A stretch of 64,000 nt of DNA from UBA1206 sp045600105 (GTDB taxonomy: Bacteria > Bacillota > Clostridia > Oscillospirales > CAG-382), in the NCBI GenBank assembly GCA_045600105.1, contig JAZRXG010000042.1, forward strand, positions 1 through 64,000. The letters are read 5' to 3'. The translations under genes were made by a program, and so were the position numbers. The stretch's first letter is position 1. Each line of letters opens with the position of its first letter. Below are positions 32,991 to 40,520 of this stretch, one piece after another. The notes below the pieces were generated by a model. The model was not told the origin of the DNA. It saw only the letters and a list, made by a program, of their open reading frames with translations, and did no database searches.

Positions 32991-34784
32991 TTACGATTTT
33001 TCACGAAGCTTGGGGTCAAAGGCGTCGCGGAGTCCCTGACCAAGCAGGTTGAGTGAAAGAACGAGAAGGAATATGATGACCGCGGGGAGTATGAATAGGT
33101 ATCCTCTGCCATCGATCGTCATCTGTCCGCGGTAGTTGGAAGCAAGCGAGCCGAGGCTGGGCATGGGGATGGAAACGCCGATGCCGAGATAGCTGAGGAA
33201 GCTTTCGGTGAATATCGCGGAGGGTATCTGCAGAGCCGCCGAAATGAAAATGACGGAAATGCAGTTGGGAAGCATGTGCTTGAATATTATCCAGCGTGCG
33301 GGAGCGTCGCAGGCCTTTGCGGCAAGGACGAATTCCTGCTCTCTGAGGGAAAGCACCTGACCTCTGACGAGGCGCGCCATGCCGACCCAGTAAAGGAGGG
33401 CGAACACGATGAGGATGCTCACGAGTCCGACGCCGCCGAGCTTGTCAACGACGGAGGAAAGAGGACCGTTCTGGAAAATATCCTTGAAAGCGACGGAAAG
33501 AAGGATGATTATGAGCGTGTCGGGAAGCGAATAGATGATATCGACGATACGCATCATGACAAGGTCGACTTTTCCGCCGAAATAGCCGGAGATCGCGCCG
33601 TAAAGCACGCCGATGATAACGACGACGACCGCCGCGATTATACCGACGAGGAGGGATACACGCGTTCCGACGATGATCCTTATCGCATAGTCGCGTCCGA
33701 GCTCATCGGTGCCGAGTATATGCGGGAACACGCTCTTGGTCTCTTTGGTGAGAGACGCGGCGGCAGGAACGACAGCGTCGCCCTTTGCGTATTTGAAATC
33801 GTCGACGGGAGCTTTTTCGTTGCTCATATTTCCGTCGAAAGTGAGTCTGTATCTGTCGGGTTTGCTCTTGCTGTTGTATCTGTAATTGACGGAAGCGCCT
33901 TCGTCGGCGACGCCGTCACCGTCGGAATCGGCTGCCCAGACGGCATAAAGCGTGGTATCGGACGAAACCGCGAAGTTCTTTGCGATGACGTCTTCGCTGT
34001 AAGTATCGTAATTGGACGCGTCGATCACGGGAAGGTCTGACTTAAGAGACCAGCCGGTGAACACGGCGCCGTCTTTTTTGAAGTCACCCGTTTCGTTGCT
34101 CGGGGTGATCTTGTCGGTCGAAACGTATTCGAAGGTGTCTTCGGGGAGAGTTCCCGTGCCGCCGTTCAGATCGTAAGTGATCTTGTATCTGGGAACGAGA
34201 ACGCTTTCCGCGGTATTGTTGAAAAGGTCCGCGCCGAAATCGGCTTTTCCGTCGCCGTTCTTGTCAACGCCCCATACGGCGTAAAGCTCGCAGGTCGAAT
34301 CGGAGAACGTAAGCGGAGCGGTAACGAAGTATTCTTTGACTTCGTTCAGATATTCTTCGCTGTCGATGACGAGAAGTCCGTGATAATGAGTGATGTCGTC
34401 TTTTCCGAGCGACCAGCCCATAAACACGGCATCTTCTTCCATAAGGATCTTTTCACGCGGTGAATACTCGAACGGGCCGAGAAATTCGCCGGCGATACTG
34501 TCGCGGCTGCCGGAGCTCGTACTGTAATCGTACGGATAGAAAAGCGGAACTATGAACGCCGTGAGCGTGAGGAACACGACGATTATGAGGCACGCCATGG
34601 AAAGCTTGTCCTTGCGGAGCCTGCGAAGGCTGTCCTTGAGGAAGCTCGTGCTTTCACGCATGTGGTCCTGCTGCGCTTTTTCCTCATCCGTGGCAAGCTC
34701 GAACTTGGAAAGATCGAGCTGCAGGCTGAACGGGTTCTTTTTCGGCATTTTGTCATTGGGTCTGTTGGAATTCATTTCAGACAT
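32991..34784 (-). CDS. oppC: Oligopeptide permease OppC with large InlB-type insertion
   Basis: 597 residues, almost twice the usual 300-345 of OppC. ATG at 34784 follows GGAGG; the upstream in-frame start lacks one. Residues about 62-83 form the first membrane span. Then comes an insertion to about residue 350, after which the normal permease resumes at FPHILGTDELGRDYAIRI with five spans and the EAA loop (VLAAKACDAPARWIIFKHML). The insertion contains at least two Listeria-Bacteroides (InlB B-repeat/Flg_new) units: one ends in LYAVWGVDKNGDGKAD, the other runs YKITYDLNGGTGTLPEDTF to TLYAVWAADSDGDGVAD. A third partial copy follows (YRLTFDGNMS). Both DxNxDG/DxDxDG stretches look like calcium loops. 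By topology it faces outward, near OppA docking. The rest of the operon is normal, so transport function is expected; the insertion's role is unknown. Confidence 0.9.
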   Translation of the reverse strand: MSEMNSNRPNDKMPKKNPFSLQLDLSKFELATDEEKAQQDHMRESTSFLKDSLRRLRKDKLSMACLIIVVFLTLTAFIVPLFYPYDYSTSSGSRDSIAGEFLGPFEYSPREKILMEEDAVFMGWSLGKDDITHYHGLLVIDSEEYLNEVKEYFVTAPLTFSDSTCELYAVWGVDKNGDGKADFGADLFNNTAESVLVPRYKITYDLNGGTGTLPEDTFEYVSTDKITPSNETGDFKKDGAVFTGWSLKSDLPVIDASNYDTYSEDVIAKNFAVSSDTTLYAVWAADSDGDGVADEGASVNYRYNSKSKPDRYRLTFDGNMSNEKAPVDDFKYAKGDAVVPAAASLTKETKSVFPHILGTDELGRDYAIRIIVGTRVSLLVGIIAAVVVVIIGVLYGAISGYFGGKVDLVMMRIVDIIYSLPDTLIIILLSVAFKDIFQNGPLSSVVDKLGGVGLVSILIVFALLYWVGMARLVRGQVLSLREQEFVLAAKACDAPARWIIFKHMLPNCISVIFISAALQIPSAIFTESFLSYLGIGVSIPMPSLGSLASNYRGQMTIDGRGYLFILPAVIIFLLVLSLNLLGQGLRDAFDPKLREKS

Positions 34785-34800
34785 TTTTCCGCCCTCCCGT

Positions 34801-35757
34801 TCACGAGAAATCCACACGGTGATCTATGACCTTGTAAAGCACGTCGCTTATAAGGTTCATGGCGAGCATAAGCACCGAAAGAAGCACGGTGGTGCCCATT
34901 ATCATCGTGTAGTCGAGGTTTTTGATGGAATCTATGAAATATCCGCCGATACCGGGGACCGAGAAAATGCTTTCAACGACGAAAGAACCGGTAACTATGT
35001 ACGCGATCATCGGGCCCGCGTAGGAAATGACGGGGGCAAGCGAGTTGCGGAGCGCGTGCTTGAAGAGCACCTTTCTTTCGGGGACGCCCTTTGCTCTCGC
35101 GGTCCTGATATAGTCCTGACCGAGCGAATCGAGCATGGAGGAACGCGTGAGACGGGTTATGTATGCCGCGGGATAGAGCGAAAGCGCGATAATGGGAAGA
35201 ATGAGTCCCATAAACGAGCCTTCACCCGCGAGTATGCTCTGTATCGAGCTGCCCATGGACGGAAAAACCCTCCATTTGACGGTGAGGGTCCAGAGCGCGA
35301 TAACGCCGATAACGAACGACGGCACCGAAACGGAAGCGGTCGAAAGTATGAGTATGAGCTTGTCCTGCCATTTTGAGCGCTTGATGGCGGCAAGAGAGCC
35401 GAAGATGAGCCCGATTATGATGGCGAGGATCGCGGCGCTGAGACCTATGAACGCCGAAGTCGCAAAGCCCTGCATAACGAGGTCTATCACGTTGAGGCCT
35501 TTATAATAAATGGACTGACCGAAATCGAGTTTTACCGCGTTTTTAAGATAAATAAGATACTGCGTGCCGAGCGGCTTATCGAGCCCGTATTTTGCGTTGA
35601 GGGCGTCCATCGTAGACTGAGGGATGGCCTTCTCGCCGACGAAGGGGCTGCCCGGGACGGCGTGCATGATGAAAAAGGTAACGGTGATTATGATGAAAAG
35701 GGTGAGCAGCGCAAGCCCGAGTCTTTTCAATATATAAATCAACATTTTTTTATCCAT
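34801..35757 (-). CDS. oppB: Oligopeptide permease OppB
   Basis: 318 residues. ATG at 35757 (MDKKMLIYILKR) is preferred over a GTG at 35766 because AAGGAG (plus 35766-35771) has the right spacing only for it. Six membrane spans, HAVPGSPFVGE after TM1, and the cytoplasmic EAA loop YIRTARAKGVPERKVLFKHA that contacts OppD/OppF. It forms the import channel with OppC. First gene of the operon, preceded by a consensus promoter and about 110-base leader. Confidence 0.95.
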   Translation of the reverse strand: MDKKMLIYILKRLGLALLTLFIIITVTFFIMHAVPGSPFVGEKAIPQSTMDALNAKYGLDKPLGTQYLIYLKNAVKLDFGQSIYYKGLNVIDLVMQGFATSAFIGLSAAILAIIIGLIFGSLAAIKRSKWQDKLILILSTASVSVPSFVIGVIALWTLTVKWRVFPSMGSSIQSILAGEGSFMGLILPIIALSLYPAAYITRLTRSSMLDSLGQDYIRTARAKGVPERKVLFKHALRNSLAPVISYAGPMIAYIVTGSFVVESIFSVPGIGGYFIDSIKNLDYTMIMGTTVLLSVLMLAMNLISDVLYKVIDHRVDFS

Positions 35758-35877
35758 ATCGCTCACTCCTTACATACCGGATACTGCTAAGCGTTTTTTG
35801 CATCGCGGTCCGCGGTCCGGCATTTTAGCCCCGAAAAATGGCGCCGCAAAGCCGTATGCAGACGCAGATACATTTTA
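35758..35877 (-). other. Leader of the opp operon
   Basis: About 110 bases transcribed from the promoter at 35878-35906 to oppB. It contains a repeated word (GGACCGCGGACCGCG on the minus strand) and GC-rich segments that could fold. I do not recognise a known riboswitch; the function is unknown. Confidence 0.5.
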
Positions 35878-35906
35878 TTTATACACCGCTTATGCCTTTT
35901 TGTCAA
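35878..35906 (-). promoter_or_regulatory. Sigma-A promoter of the opp operon
   Basis: Minus strand consensus TTGACA (plus 35901-35906), 17-base spacer and TATAAA (plus 35878-35883). Confidence 0.9.
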
Positions 35907-36016
35907 GTATAAATGAAAATAATTGACATATTTTTCAAATGGAATTTCATTTTTTGTCTTTCGGAAAGCAAAAAGCCGGCATTGCATCCCCACCGCAAAA
36001 AAAGACTTGAAATGCA

Positions 36017-36046
36017 AAGAAAAAGACGCGTTTTACGCATCTTTTT
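36017..36046 (-). terminator. Terminator of malQ
   Basis: GACGCG (36025-36030) pairs with CGCATC (36036-36041), one G-U wobble in minus-strand RNA, and the minus strand continues TTTTTCTTTGC. Flanking A/T runs extend the stem. Confidence 0.7.
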
Positions 36047-36064
36047 TCCCTGTTTGCAGTCGGT

Positions 36065-37492
36065 TCATCTGCCGTAAATACGGTTCCATTCCGCAAATTT
36101 TTTCTTGTCGATATTTTTAAGCTGTTCTTTGGTGAGGCGGTATTCCCAGTTTCCGTCGCACGAGCCCGGGTGGTTCAGCCTCGTATCGCTGCCGTAAAGC
36201 AGCAGATCCTGAACGGGAAGCACGATGAGACCCGCGGAAGACGCGAAAAGCGTTCTGAGTATCGCGTCGTAGCAGTGATGAATGTCGTCGCTGTCGTAGC
36301 CGCAGTAATCGAAAAGTCTTCTTCTCTCCTCCGGCGACGCCTCCCAGACGTAGCCGAGCAGGGTGTTGTTGTCGTGAGTCCCCGTGTAGGCGATGCAGTT
36401 GTTCACGTAGTTGTGCGGCAGGTGAGGCGACGCGGGATCGCCGAGGAACGCGAACTGCATGATTCGCATTCCGGGAAATCCGCTGTCTTTCACGAGCTTC
36501 ACCACGTCTTCGGTGATGTCACCGAGATCCTCGGCGATGAGCAGCTTGTCGGTGGCGCTCTTGAGCGCGTCAATGAGTTTCATTCCGGGACCCTTGAGCC
36601 ACTTGCCGTTCCTTGCGGTCTTTTCGGACGCGTCGATGGCGAAATAAGACTCGAAAGCTCTGAAATGGTCTATCCTTACCCCGTCAAAAAGCTCGGTCAT
36701 GAAGGAAATGCGTTCCTTCCACCAGGCAAAGCCGTCTTCTTCCATCTTTTTCCAGTCATAGAGCGGGTTGCCCCAGAGCTGACCGTCGGCGCAGAAATAA
36801 TCGGGAGGCACTCCCGCGACGAGCGACGGACGTTTTCTTTCGTCAAGCAGGAAAAGATCGCTGTCCGCCCAAACGTCGGAGCTGTTCCAGTCGACGTATA
36901 TGGGAATGTCGCCGATGATCGAAACGCCTTTTTCGTTCGCGTAAGCCTTTATCTCTTTCCATTGACGGAAGAACGTATACTGGGTGAACCTCCACGTGAG
37001 GAGGGTGTCGCCGTCAGCTTCGTCCGACGTCCATTCATCCCACGGCTTGCCGCCGTTGGCTTCGCGCTTTGCCATAAAGAGGCAGAACCGATCTGTCCTG
37101 CGGTGAGACGCAAAGAACTTTTCGAGTTCCGCGCTGTTGCCGAAACGGTGAGCCGCTTTGGAAAGAAGAGCGAATCTTTCCTTGTGAAGACGGGCAAATT
37201 CGCAGGTGTACGGTGTTTTCTGACGTGCGGAATCGAGTTCCTCGCGTGTCAGCAGACCTTTTTCAAAAAGGTCCTCGAGATCGATGAAAAACGGGTTCAC
37301 GCTGAAGGCGCTGAAGGATTTGTAGGGAGAGTTATAGCCGTCGGGCAGGCAGAACGGAAGCACCTGCCAATAGGAAAAGCCCATTGACGCGATAAAATCT
37401 ATCCATTCCTTTGCCGGTTTTCCGAAAGAGCCCTCGGAATGATCGCCCCAGAGGGACGAAACGTGCATGAGTACACCGCTGCCGCGCTTCAT
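36065..37492 (-). CDS. malQ: 4-alpha-glucanotransferase (amylomaltase, GH77)
   Basis: 475 residues; ATG at 37492 with AAGGAAG upstream. GH77 landmarks are the N-terminal RGSGVLMHVSSLWG, LPFCLPDGYNSPYKSFSAF, GDIPIYVDWNSSDVW, the nucleophile Asp in DGVRIDHFRAF (about 270), the acid/base Glu in LLIAEDLGDIT and the stabilising Asp in TGTHDNNT. It transfers alpha-1,4-glucan segments between maltodextrins or to glucose, in the cytoplasm, in glycogen or maltodextrin metabolism. It is co-transcribed behind a 74-residue protein gene (20-base gap) and divergent from pfkA. Confidence 0.96.
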   Translation of the reverse strand: MKRGSGVLMHVSSLWGDHSEGSFGKPAKEWIDFIASMGFSYWQVLPFCLPDGYNSPYKSFSAFSVNPFFIDLEDLFEKGLLTREELDSARQKTPYTCEFARLHKERFALLSKAAHRFGNSAELEKFFASHRRTDRFCLFMAKREANGGKPWDEWTSDEADGDTLLTWRFTQYTFFRQWKEIKAYANEKGVSIIGDIPIYVDWNSSDVWADSDLFLLDERKRPSLVAGVPPDYFCADGQLWGNPLYDWKKMEEDGFAWWKERISFMTELFDGVRIDHFRAFESYFAIDASEKTARNGKWLKGPGMKLIDALKSATDKLLIAEDLGDITEDVVKLVKDSGFPGMRIMQFAFLGDPASPHLPHNYVNNCIAYTGTHDNNTLLGYVWEASPEERRRLFDYCGYDSDDIHHCYDAILRTLFASSAGLIVLPVQDLLLYGSDTRLNHPGSCDGNWEYRLTKEQLKNIDKKKFAEWNRIYGR

Positions 37493-37512
37493 AAGAGATA
37501 CTTCCTTTTTGC

Positions 37513-37737
37513 TTATTTCTTGAAGAGATTGCCGAGTCCGCCGAGCTTGCCCTTGATGTCGTCGATATCGATCTTTGCCTTGATGCCGTCGGTGAGCTTG
37601 TCAAGGACGTCGTCGGGGACCTTGTCGCCGACAAGACCTTTTACGGTTTCCTTGGGTCCGGATTTGAATTTGGCAAGAAGGTCTCCGCTGCCGGTGATCT
37701 TCGATACGAGTTCTTCTACTTTTGCTTTGATGTCCAT
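37513..37737 (-). CDS. Small amphipathic protein of unknown function
   Basis: 74 residues (MDIKAKVEELVSKITGSGDL...) with ATG at 37737 behind AGGAGG. It is rich in Lys, Asp and Gly, without cysteine, membrane span or signal, and likely folds as short amphipathic helices (VKGLVGDKVPDDVLDKL, IDIDDIKGKLGGLGNLF). I do not recognise the family. The strong ribosome binding site and promoter suggest it is well expressed. It is transcribed with malQ, so a link to glucan metabolism is possible but unproven. Confidence 0.82.
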   Translation of the reverse strand: MDIKAKVEELVSKITGSGDLLAKFKSGPKETVKGLVGDKVPDDVLDKLTDGIKAKIDIDDIKGKLGGLGNLFKK

Positions 37738-37770
37738 GATTGTTCCTCCTGTTATGTTTTGTTTTATCGG

Positions 37771-37799
37771 ATTTTACCACTTTTTATGCAAAAAGTCAA
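37771..37799 (-). promoter_or_regulatory. Promoter of the 74-residue gene and malQ
   Basis: Minus strand TTGACT (plus 37794-37799), 17-base spacer, TAAAAT (plus 37771-37776). Confidence 0.85.
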
Positions 37800-37818
37800 T
37801 AGAACAGGGCGTAAATGA

Positions 37819-37847
37819 TTGACAAATCGACGGGCGCATTGTATAAT
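37819..37847 (+). promoter_or_regulatory. Consensus promoter of pfkA
   Basis: TTGACA (37819-37824), 17-base spacer, TATAAT (37842-37847), 32 bases before the ATG. Its -35 is 19 bases from the -35 of the divergent malQ-side promoter, so the two could interfere or share a regulator. Confidence 0.93.
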
Positions 37848-37879
37848 CATAAAAAAAGAACGATCGGGGGATATGATAT

Positions 37880-38944
37880 ATGGGCAACTTCAAAAGAATA
37901 GGCGTGCTTACCTCCGGAGGCGACGCGCCCGGCATGAACGCGGCGGTACGCGCCGTCACGCGTCTCGCGCTCGTCAAGGGCATCGAGGTCTTCGGCATCT
38001 ACAACGGATATCAGGGACTCATCAACAACGAGATAAAGCAGCTTGCCGAACGCGACGTTTCGTATATAATCAACCGCGGCGGCACGATGCTTTACACCGC
38101 GAGAAGCGACGAATTCAAAACAAAGGAAGGCATCGCGAAGGCGGTCGCCACCTGCCGCAGCATCGGACTCGACGGAATCGTCACCATCGGCGGCGACGGT
38201 ACTTTCCGCGGAGCGGTCGACCTGACCGACGCCGGAGTTCCCTGCATCGGCATCCCCGGCACGATAGACAACGACATCGCGTCCACCGACGCCACGATAG
38301 GCTTCGACACGGCGATGAACACCGTCGTCGACCTCGTGGACAAGCTGCGCGACACGGGCGAAAGCCACGCGAGATGCAACGTGGTCGAGGTCATGGGCCG
38401 CGAGGCGGGCGACATTGCCCTCAACACGGCCATCGCCGTCGGCGCCATCTGCGCGGTCATCCGCGAGATACCCACCAATTTCGACAAGCTTTTCGCCAAA
38501 ATGATAGACGCGAGAAAGCACGGTAAACGCAATTTCATAATAATCGCGAGCGAGGGCATCGGCAGCGACTACTGCGAGCACCTCTGCACCGAAATACAGG
38601 AAAAAACGGGCATCGACACCCGTTTCGTGCGCCCCGCGCATATCCAGAGAGGCGGCTCGCCGACACTCCGCGACAGAGTGCTTGCCACACAGATGGGCTG
38701 CGCCGCGGTCGAGACGCTGGTCAGCGGTCAGATGAAAAAGGTCATCTGTCTGCGTGACAACGCGATCACCACGATGGACATCCACGAAGCGCTCTATCTT
38801 GACAAGATGATGAAGAACACGCTCACCACCGAGGAAGCCGACCGCATACCGCCCAACATCCTTTACGATATGCGCCGTCTCGTCGCAGACAAAATGGCGT
38901 ACAAGACCTACCTCAACTATATGATAACGAATATAGTGTTGTGA
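37880..38944 (+). CDS. pfkA: 6-phosphofructokinase, ATP-dependent type
   Basis: 354 residues; ATG at 37880 behind GGGGGA. It phosphorylates fructose 6-phosphate to the 1,6-bisphosphate, the committed step of glycolysis. TSGGDAPGMNAAVRA is near the N-terminus, GGDGTFRGA the phosphate-binding loop and IPGTIDNDI (about 126-134) the catalytic block. Gly in GGDG and in PGTIDND, instead of the Asp and Lys of pyrophosphate enzymes, indicates ATP use. FVRPAHIQRGGSPTLRDRV binds the effector/substrate. The length is slightly above the 320 of short bacterial PFKs, extended at the C-terminus. Its stop overlaps the start of a small gene (GTGA). Confidence 0.96.
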   Translation: MGNFKRIGVLTSGGDAPGMNAAVRAVTRLALVKGIEVFGIYNGYQGLINNEIKQLAERDVSYIINRGGTMLYTARSDEFKTKEGIAKAVATCRSIGLDGIVTIGGDGTFRGAVDLTDAGVPCIGIPGTIDNDIASTDATIGFDTAMNTVVDLVDKLRDTGESHARCNVVEVMGREAGDIALNTAIAVGAICAVIREIPTNFDKLFAKMIDARKHGKRNFIIIASEGIGSDYCEHLCTEIQEKTGIDTRFVRPAHIQRGGSPTLRDRVLATQMGCAAVETLVSGQMKKVICLRDNAITTMDIHEALYLDKMMKNTLTTEEADRIPPNILYDMRRLVADKMAYKTYLNYMITNIVL

Positions 38945-39231
38945 AAAAGATCCGTCCGAAGAAAGCAAAAATCATTATTCCGGTCTGCATTGCCGCGATC
39001 CTTCTGTTCCTGTTTCTTCCGATCCCGACGGGAAGCTATGATGACGGCGGAACAAGAGAATACTCCGCCTTGACGTATAAGATCGTTGTCTGGAACAAAT
39101 TTTTAGCGGAAGTCAACGGAGACGGCTCCGTAGGAGATTTTTACACTTATCACAAAACGTCGGTTTTCTGGTTTCCCGACAATTACAAAAGCATTGACGA
39201 TTTGTGGAAAATGGAAAGAAACATTCCTTGA
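38941..39231 (+). CDS. Small membrane/secreted protein of unknown function
   Basis: 96 residues from a GTG at 38941 that overlaps the pfkA stop by four bases, which suggests translational coupling. A basic N-terminus (KKIRPKKAK) and one span (IIIPVCIAAILLFLFLPIP) precede an outer part with SYDDGGTREYSALTYKIVVW. I recall similar short proteins with the DGGT...LTYKIVxW pattern recurring in Clostridia, all uncharacterised. No catalytic motif. Function unknown. Confidence 0.72.
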   Translation: MKKIRPKKAKIIIPVCIAAILLFLFLPIPTGSYDDGGTREYSALTYKIVVWNKFLAEVNGDGSVGDFYTYHKTSVFWFPDNYKSIDDLWKMERNIP

Positions 39232-39249
39232 TATACAATAAAATTTACA

Positions 39250-39669
39250 GCTCGTCCCGAATGCCACGGGTTGATAAGGATGTTTTTTGATTTGCTCTGT
39301 AATATCAATGATACGATATGTTGACAAATCCCGGTTTGGCAAGCCAAAAGAAACAACCCGCTGAAAAATACTTCTTTTCAGCGGGTATCTTTGTCTCATA
39401 TCACAGCAAGCAGGGAAATTATATATAATTTCCGAGTGATGTTTGCCCTGTCGGGCAAGTGATGTTATGCCTTGCGGCATAGTGATGTTTTTGCTTTGCA
39501 AAAGTGATGTGATGTATTCCACCCACGCCCGCAGGCACATCACCCGCCGGAGGCGAACATCACGCACGAAGTGCACATCACATTCAACGCAGTGGAATAC
39601 ATCGTTTTCGGCGCGTGACGAAAATGCTTCAAAAAACATCCTTATGGGCACGCGCCGAAAAGGACGAGC
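39250..39669. repeat. 420-bp mosaic palindromic repeat element
   Basis: Ends are inverted: GCTCGTCC (39250-39257) and GGACGAGC (39662-39669). Inside, ATAAGGATGTTTTTTGA (39274-39290) is a perfect 17-base inverted match to 39629-39645, and TTTTCGGCGCGTG (39605-39617) pairs with 39649-39661. The core has four direct GTGATGT words (39436, 39459, 39482, 39504) separated by 6-bp hairpins of different sequence: TTGCCC/GGGCAA, TATGCC/GGCATA and TTTTGC/GCAAAA. Three inverted ACATCAC words (39537, 39557, 39575) follow, again separated by hairpins (CGCC/GGCG, GCAC/GTGC). GATGTATTCCAC (39511-39522) and GTGGAATACATC (39592-39603) bracket the inverted half. No open frame is convincing. It resembles a MITE or REP/BIME-type element. 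Confidence 0.82.
39345..39386 (-). terminator. Terminator-like hairpin inside the repeat element
   Basis: ACCCGCTGAAAA (39356-39367) pairs perfectly with TTTTCAGCGGGT (39375-39386), 7-base loop; on the minus strand it continues TTGTTTCTTTTGG. It probably ends the spoIIR-addB-addA-yfcE transcript, placing most of the repeat element in its 3' untranslated region. Confidence 0.75.
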
Positions 39670-39676
39670 CGCGTTT

Positions 39677-40219
39677 TTATAACGTGTACGACGCGTAAAC
39701 GTTTCCTTCAAGGTCTTTGAACGTGAAGGTGTCGTTTTCGTAAATAATATAGCTTTTCCGGCTGTTTTCTTTGGGAATGGATACCGAACCGGGGTTGACG
39801 TAAACGAAGTTTTCGTGTTTTCTGAACGCGGGAACGTGCGTGTGTCCGCAGAGCAGCACCGTTTTTCCGTATATCTCGGGCGGATCATCCTCACCGTAAG
39901 TGTGTCCGTGAGTGCAGAACATTTCGGTTTTTCCGTCATAAATCAGCACGCAGGACGCGAGTATCGGGAACGGGAGCACCATCTGGTCGACCTCGGTGTC
40001 GCAGTTGCCTCTGACGCACAAGACCCGTCCTTTCAGCCCCGACAGCAGCGTTATCACCCTTTTGGGGTCGTAGCCCGACGGCAGGTCGTTTCTTGGACCG
40101 TGATAAAGCAGATCACCGAGAAGAATTATTTTTCCGGCGTTTTCGGCATCGACGCGGCTTGTCAGCTTTTCACAGCATACGGCGTCGCCGTGGATATCGG
40201 ACGCGATAAGCAATTTCAT
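39677..40219 (-). CDS. yfcE: YfcE-type metallophosphoesterase
   Basis: 180 residues, ATG at 40219 behind GAGGG. Calcineurin-like phosphoesterase motifs are in order: SDIHGD (DxH), LLGDLLYHGPRND (GDxxxxG), VRGNCDTEV (GNCD), CTHGHTYG (HGH) and LCGHTHVPAF (GHTH). YfcE/MJ0936-type enzymes hydrolyse phosphodiesters with Mn or Mg; the cell substrate is unclear. Last gene of the addBA operon, followed within seven bases by the palindromic repeat element. Confidence 0.93.
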   Translation of the reverse strand: MKLLIASDIHGDAVCCEKLTSRVDAENAGKIILLGDLLYHGPRNDLPSGYDPKRVITLLSGLKGRVLCVRGNCDTEVDQMVLPFPILASCVLIYDGKTEMFCTHGHTYGEDDPPEIYGKTVLLCGHTHVPAFRKHENFVYVNPGSVSIPKENSRKSYIIYENDTFTFKDLEGNVYASYTL

Positions 40220-40229
40220 TGTTTTTCCC

Positions 40230-40520
40230 TCATATCTTTTTGAATTTGCGGTACGCGTTCACGACGCATACCTTCGACGCGTTGACCATCGTTTCGCTTT
40301 CCTTTACGCAGTAAACCTCTTCTCCCACGGAGACGGCTGCTTTGACGAGAAACGCGTGATTGCCCGTGACGAAGCCGTAAACGTCTTTTCCGTCGGTGAC
40401 GGCAAGAGCGCCGCGTTTCTCGTCGGTATCGGCAAACAGCAGCTTTTCGTTATCGGGAACGAAGCCCTTGCAGGCGTCGATGCCGATGACGCTGAATTTT
40501 CCGAGCGGTCTGTCCTTCAT
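40230..40520 (-). CDS. Small uncharacterised protein downstream of addA
   Basis: 96 residues; ATG at 40520 overlaps the addA stop (ATGA) and follows GAGG, so it is translationally coupled. No membrane span, signal or known motif; the predicted content is mostly beta strands (KFSVIGIDACKGF, GALAVTDGKDVYGFVTG, AFLVKAAVSVGEEVYCV). I do not recognise the family. Its position between addA and yfcE hints at a nucleic-acid link only by association. Confidence 0.75.
   Translation of the reverse strand: MKDRPLGKFSVIGIDACKGFVPDNEKLLFADTDEKRGALAVTDGKDVYGFVTGNHAFLVKAAVSVGEEVYCVKESETMVNASKVCVVNAYRKFKKI

Noticed and set aside
35923..35960. Plus-strand TTGACA as a promoter
   Set aside because: No good -10 at 16-18 bases and no plus-strand gene downstream.
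36170..37387. Plus-strand open frame over malQ
   Set aside because: Shadow of malQ, which has intact GH77 catalytic motifs.
39430..39585. CRISPR-like array of GTGATGT words
   Set aside because: Repeats are only seven bases, spacers are themselves hairpins and the second half is inverted; no cas genes.
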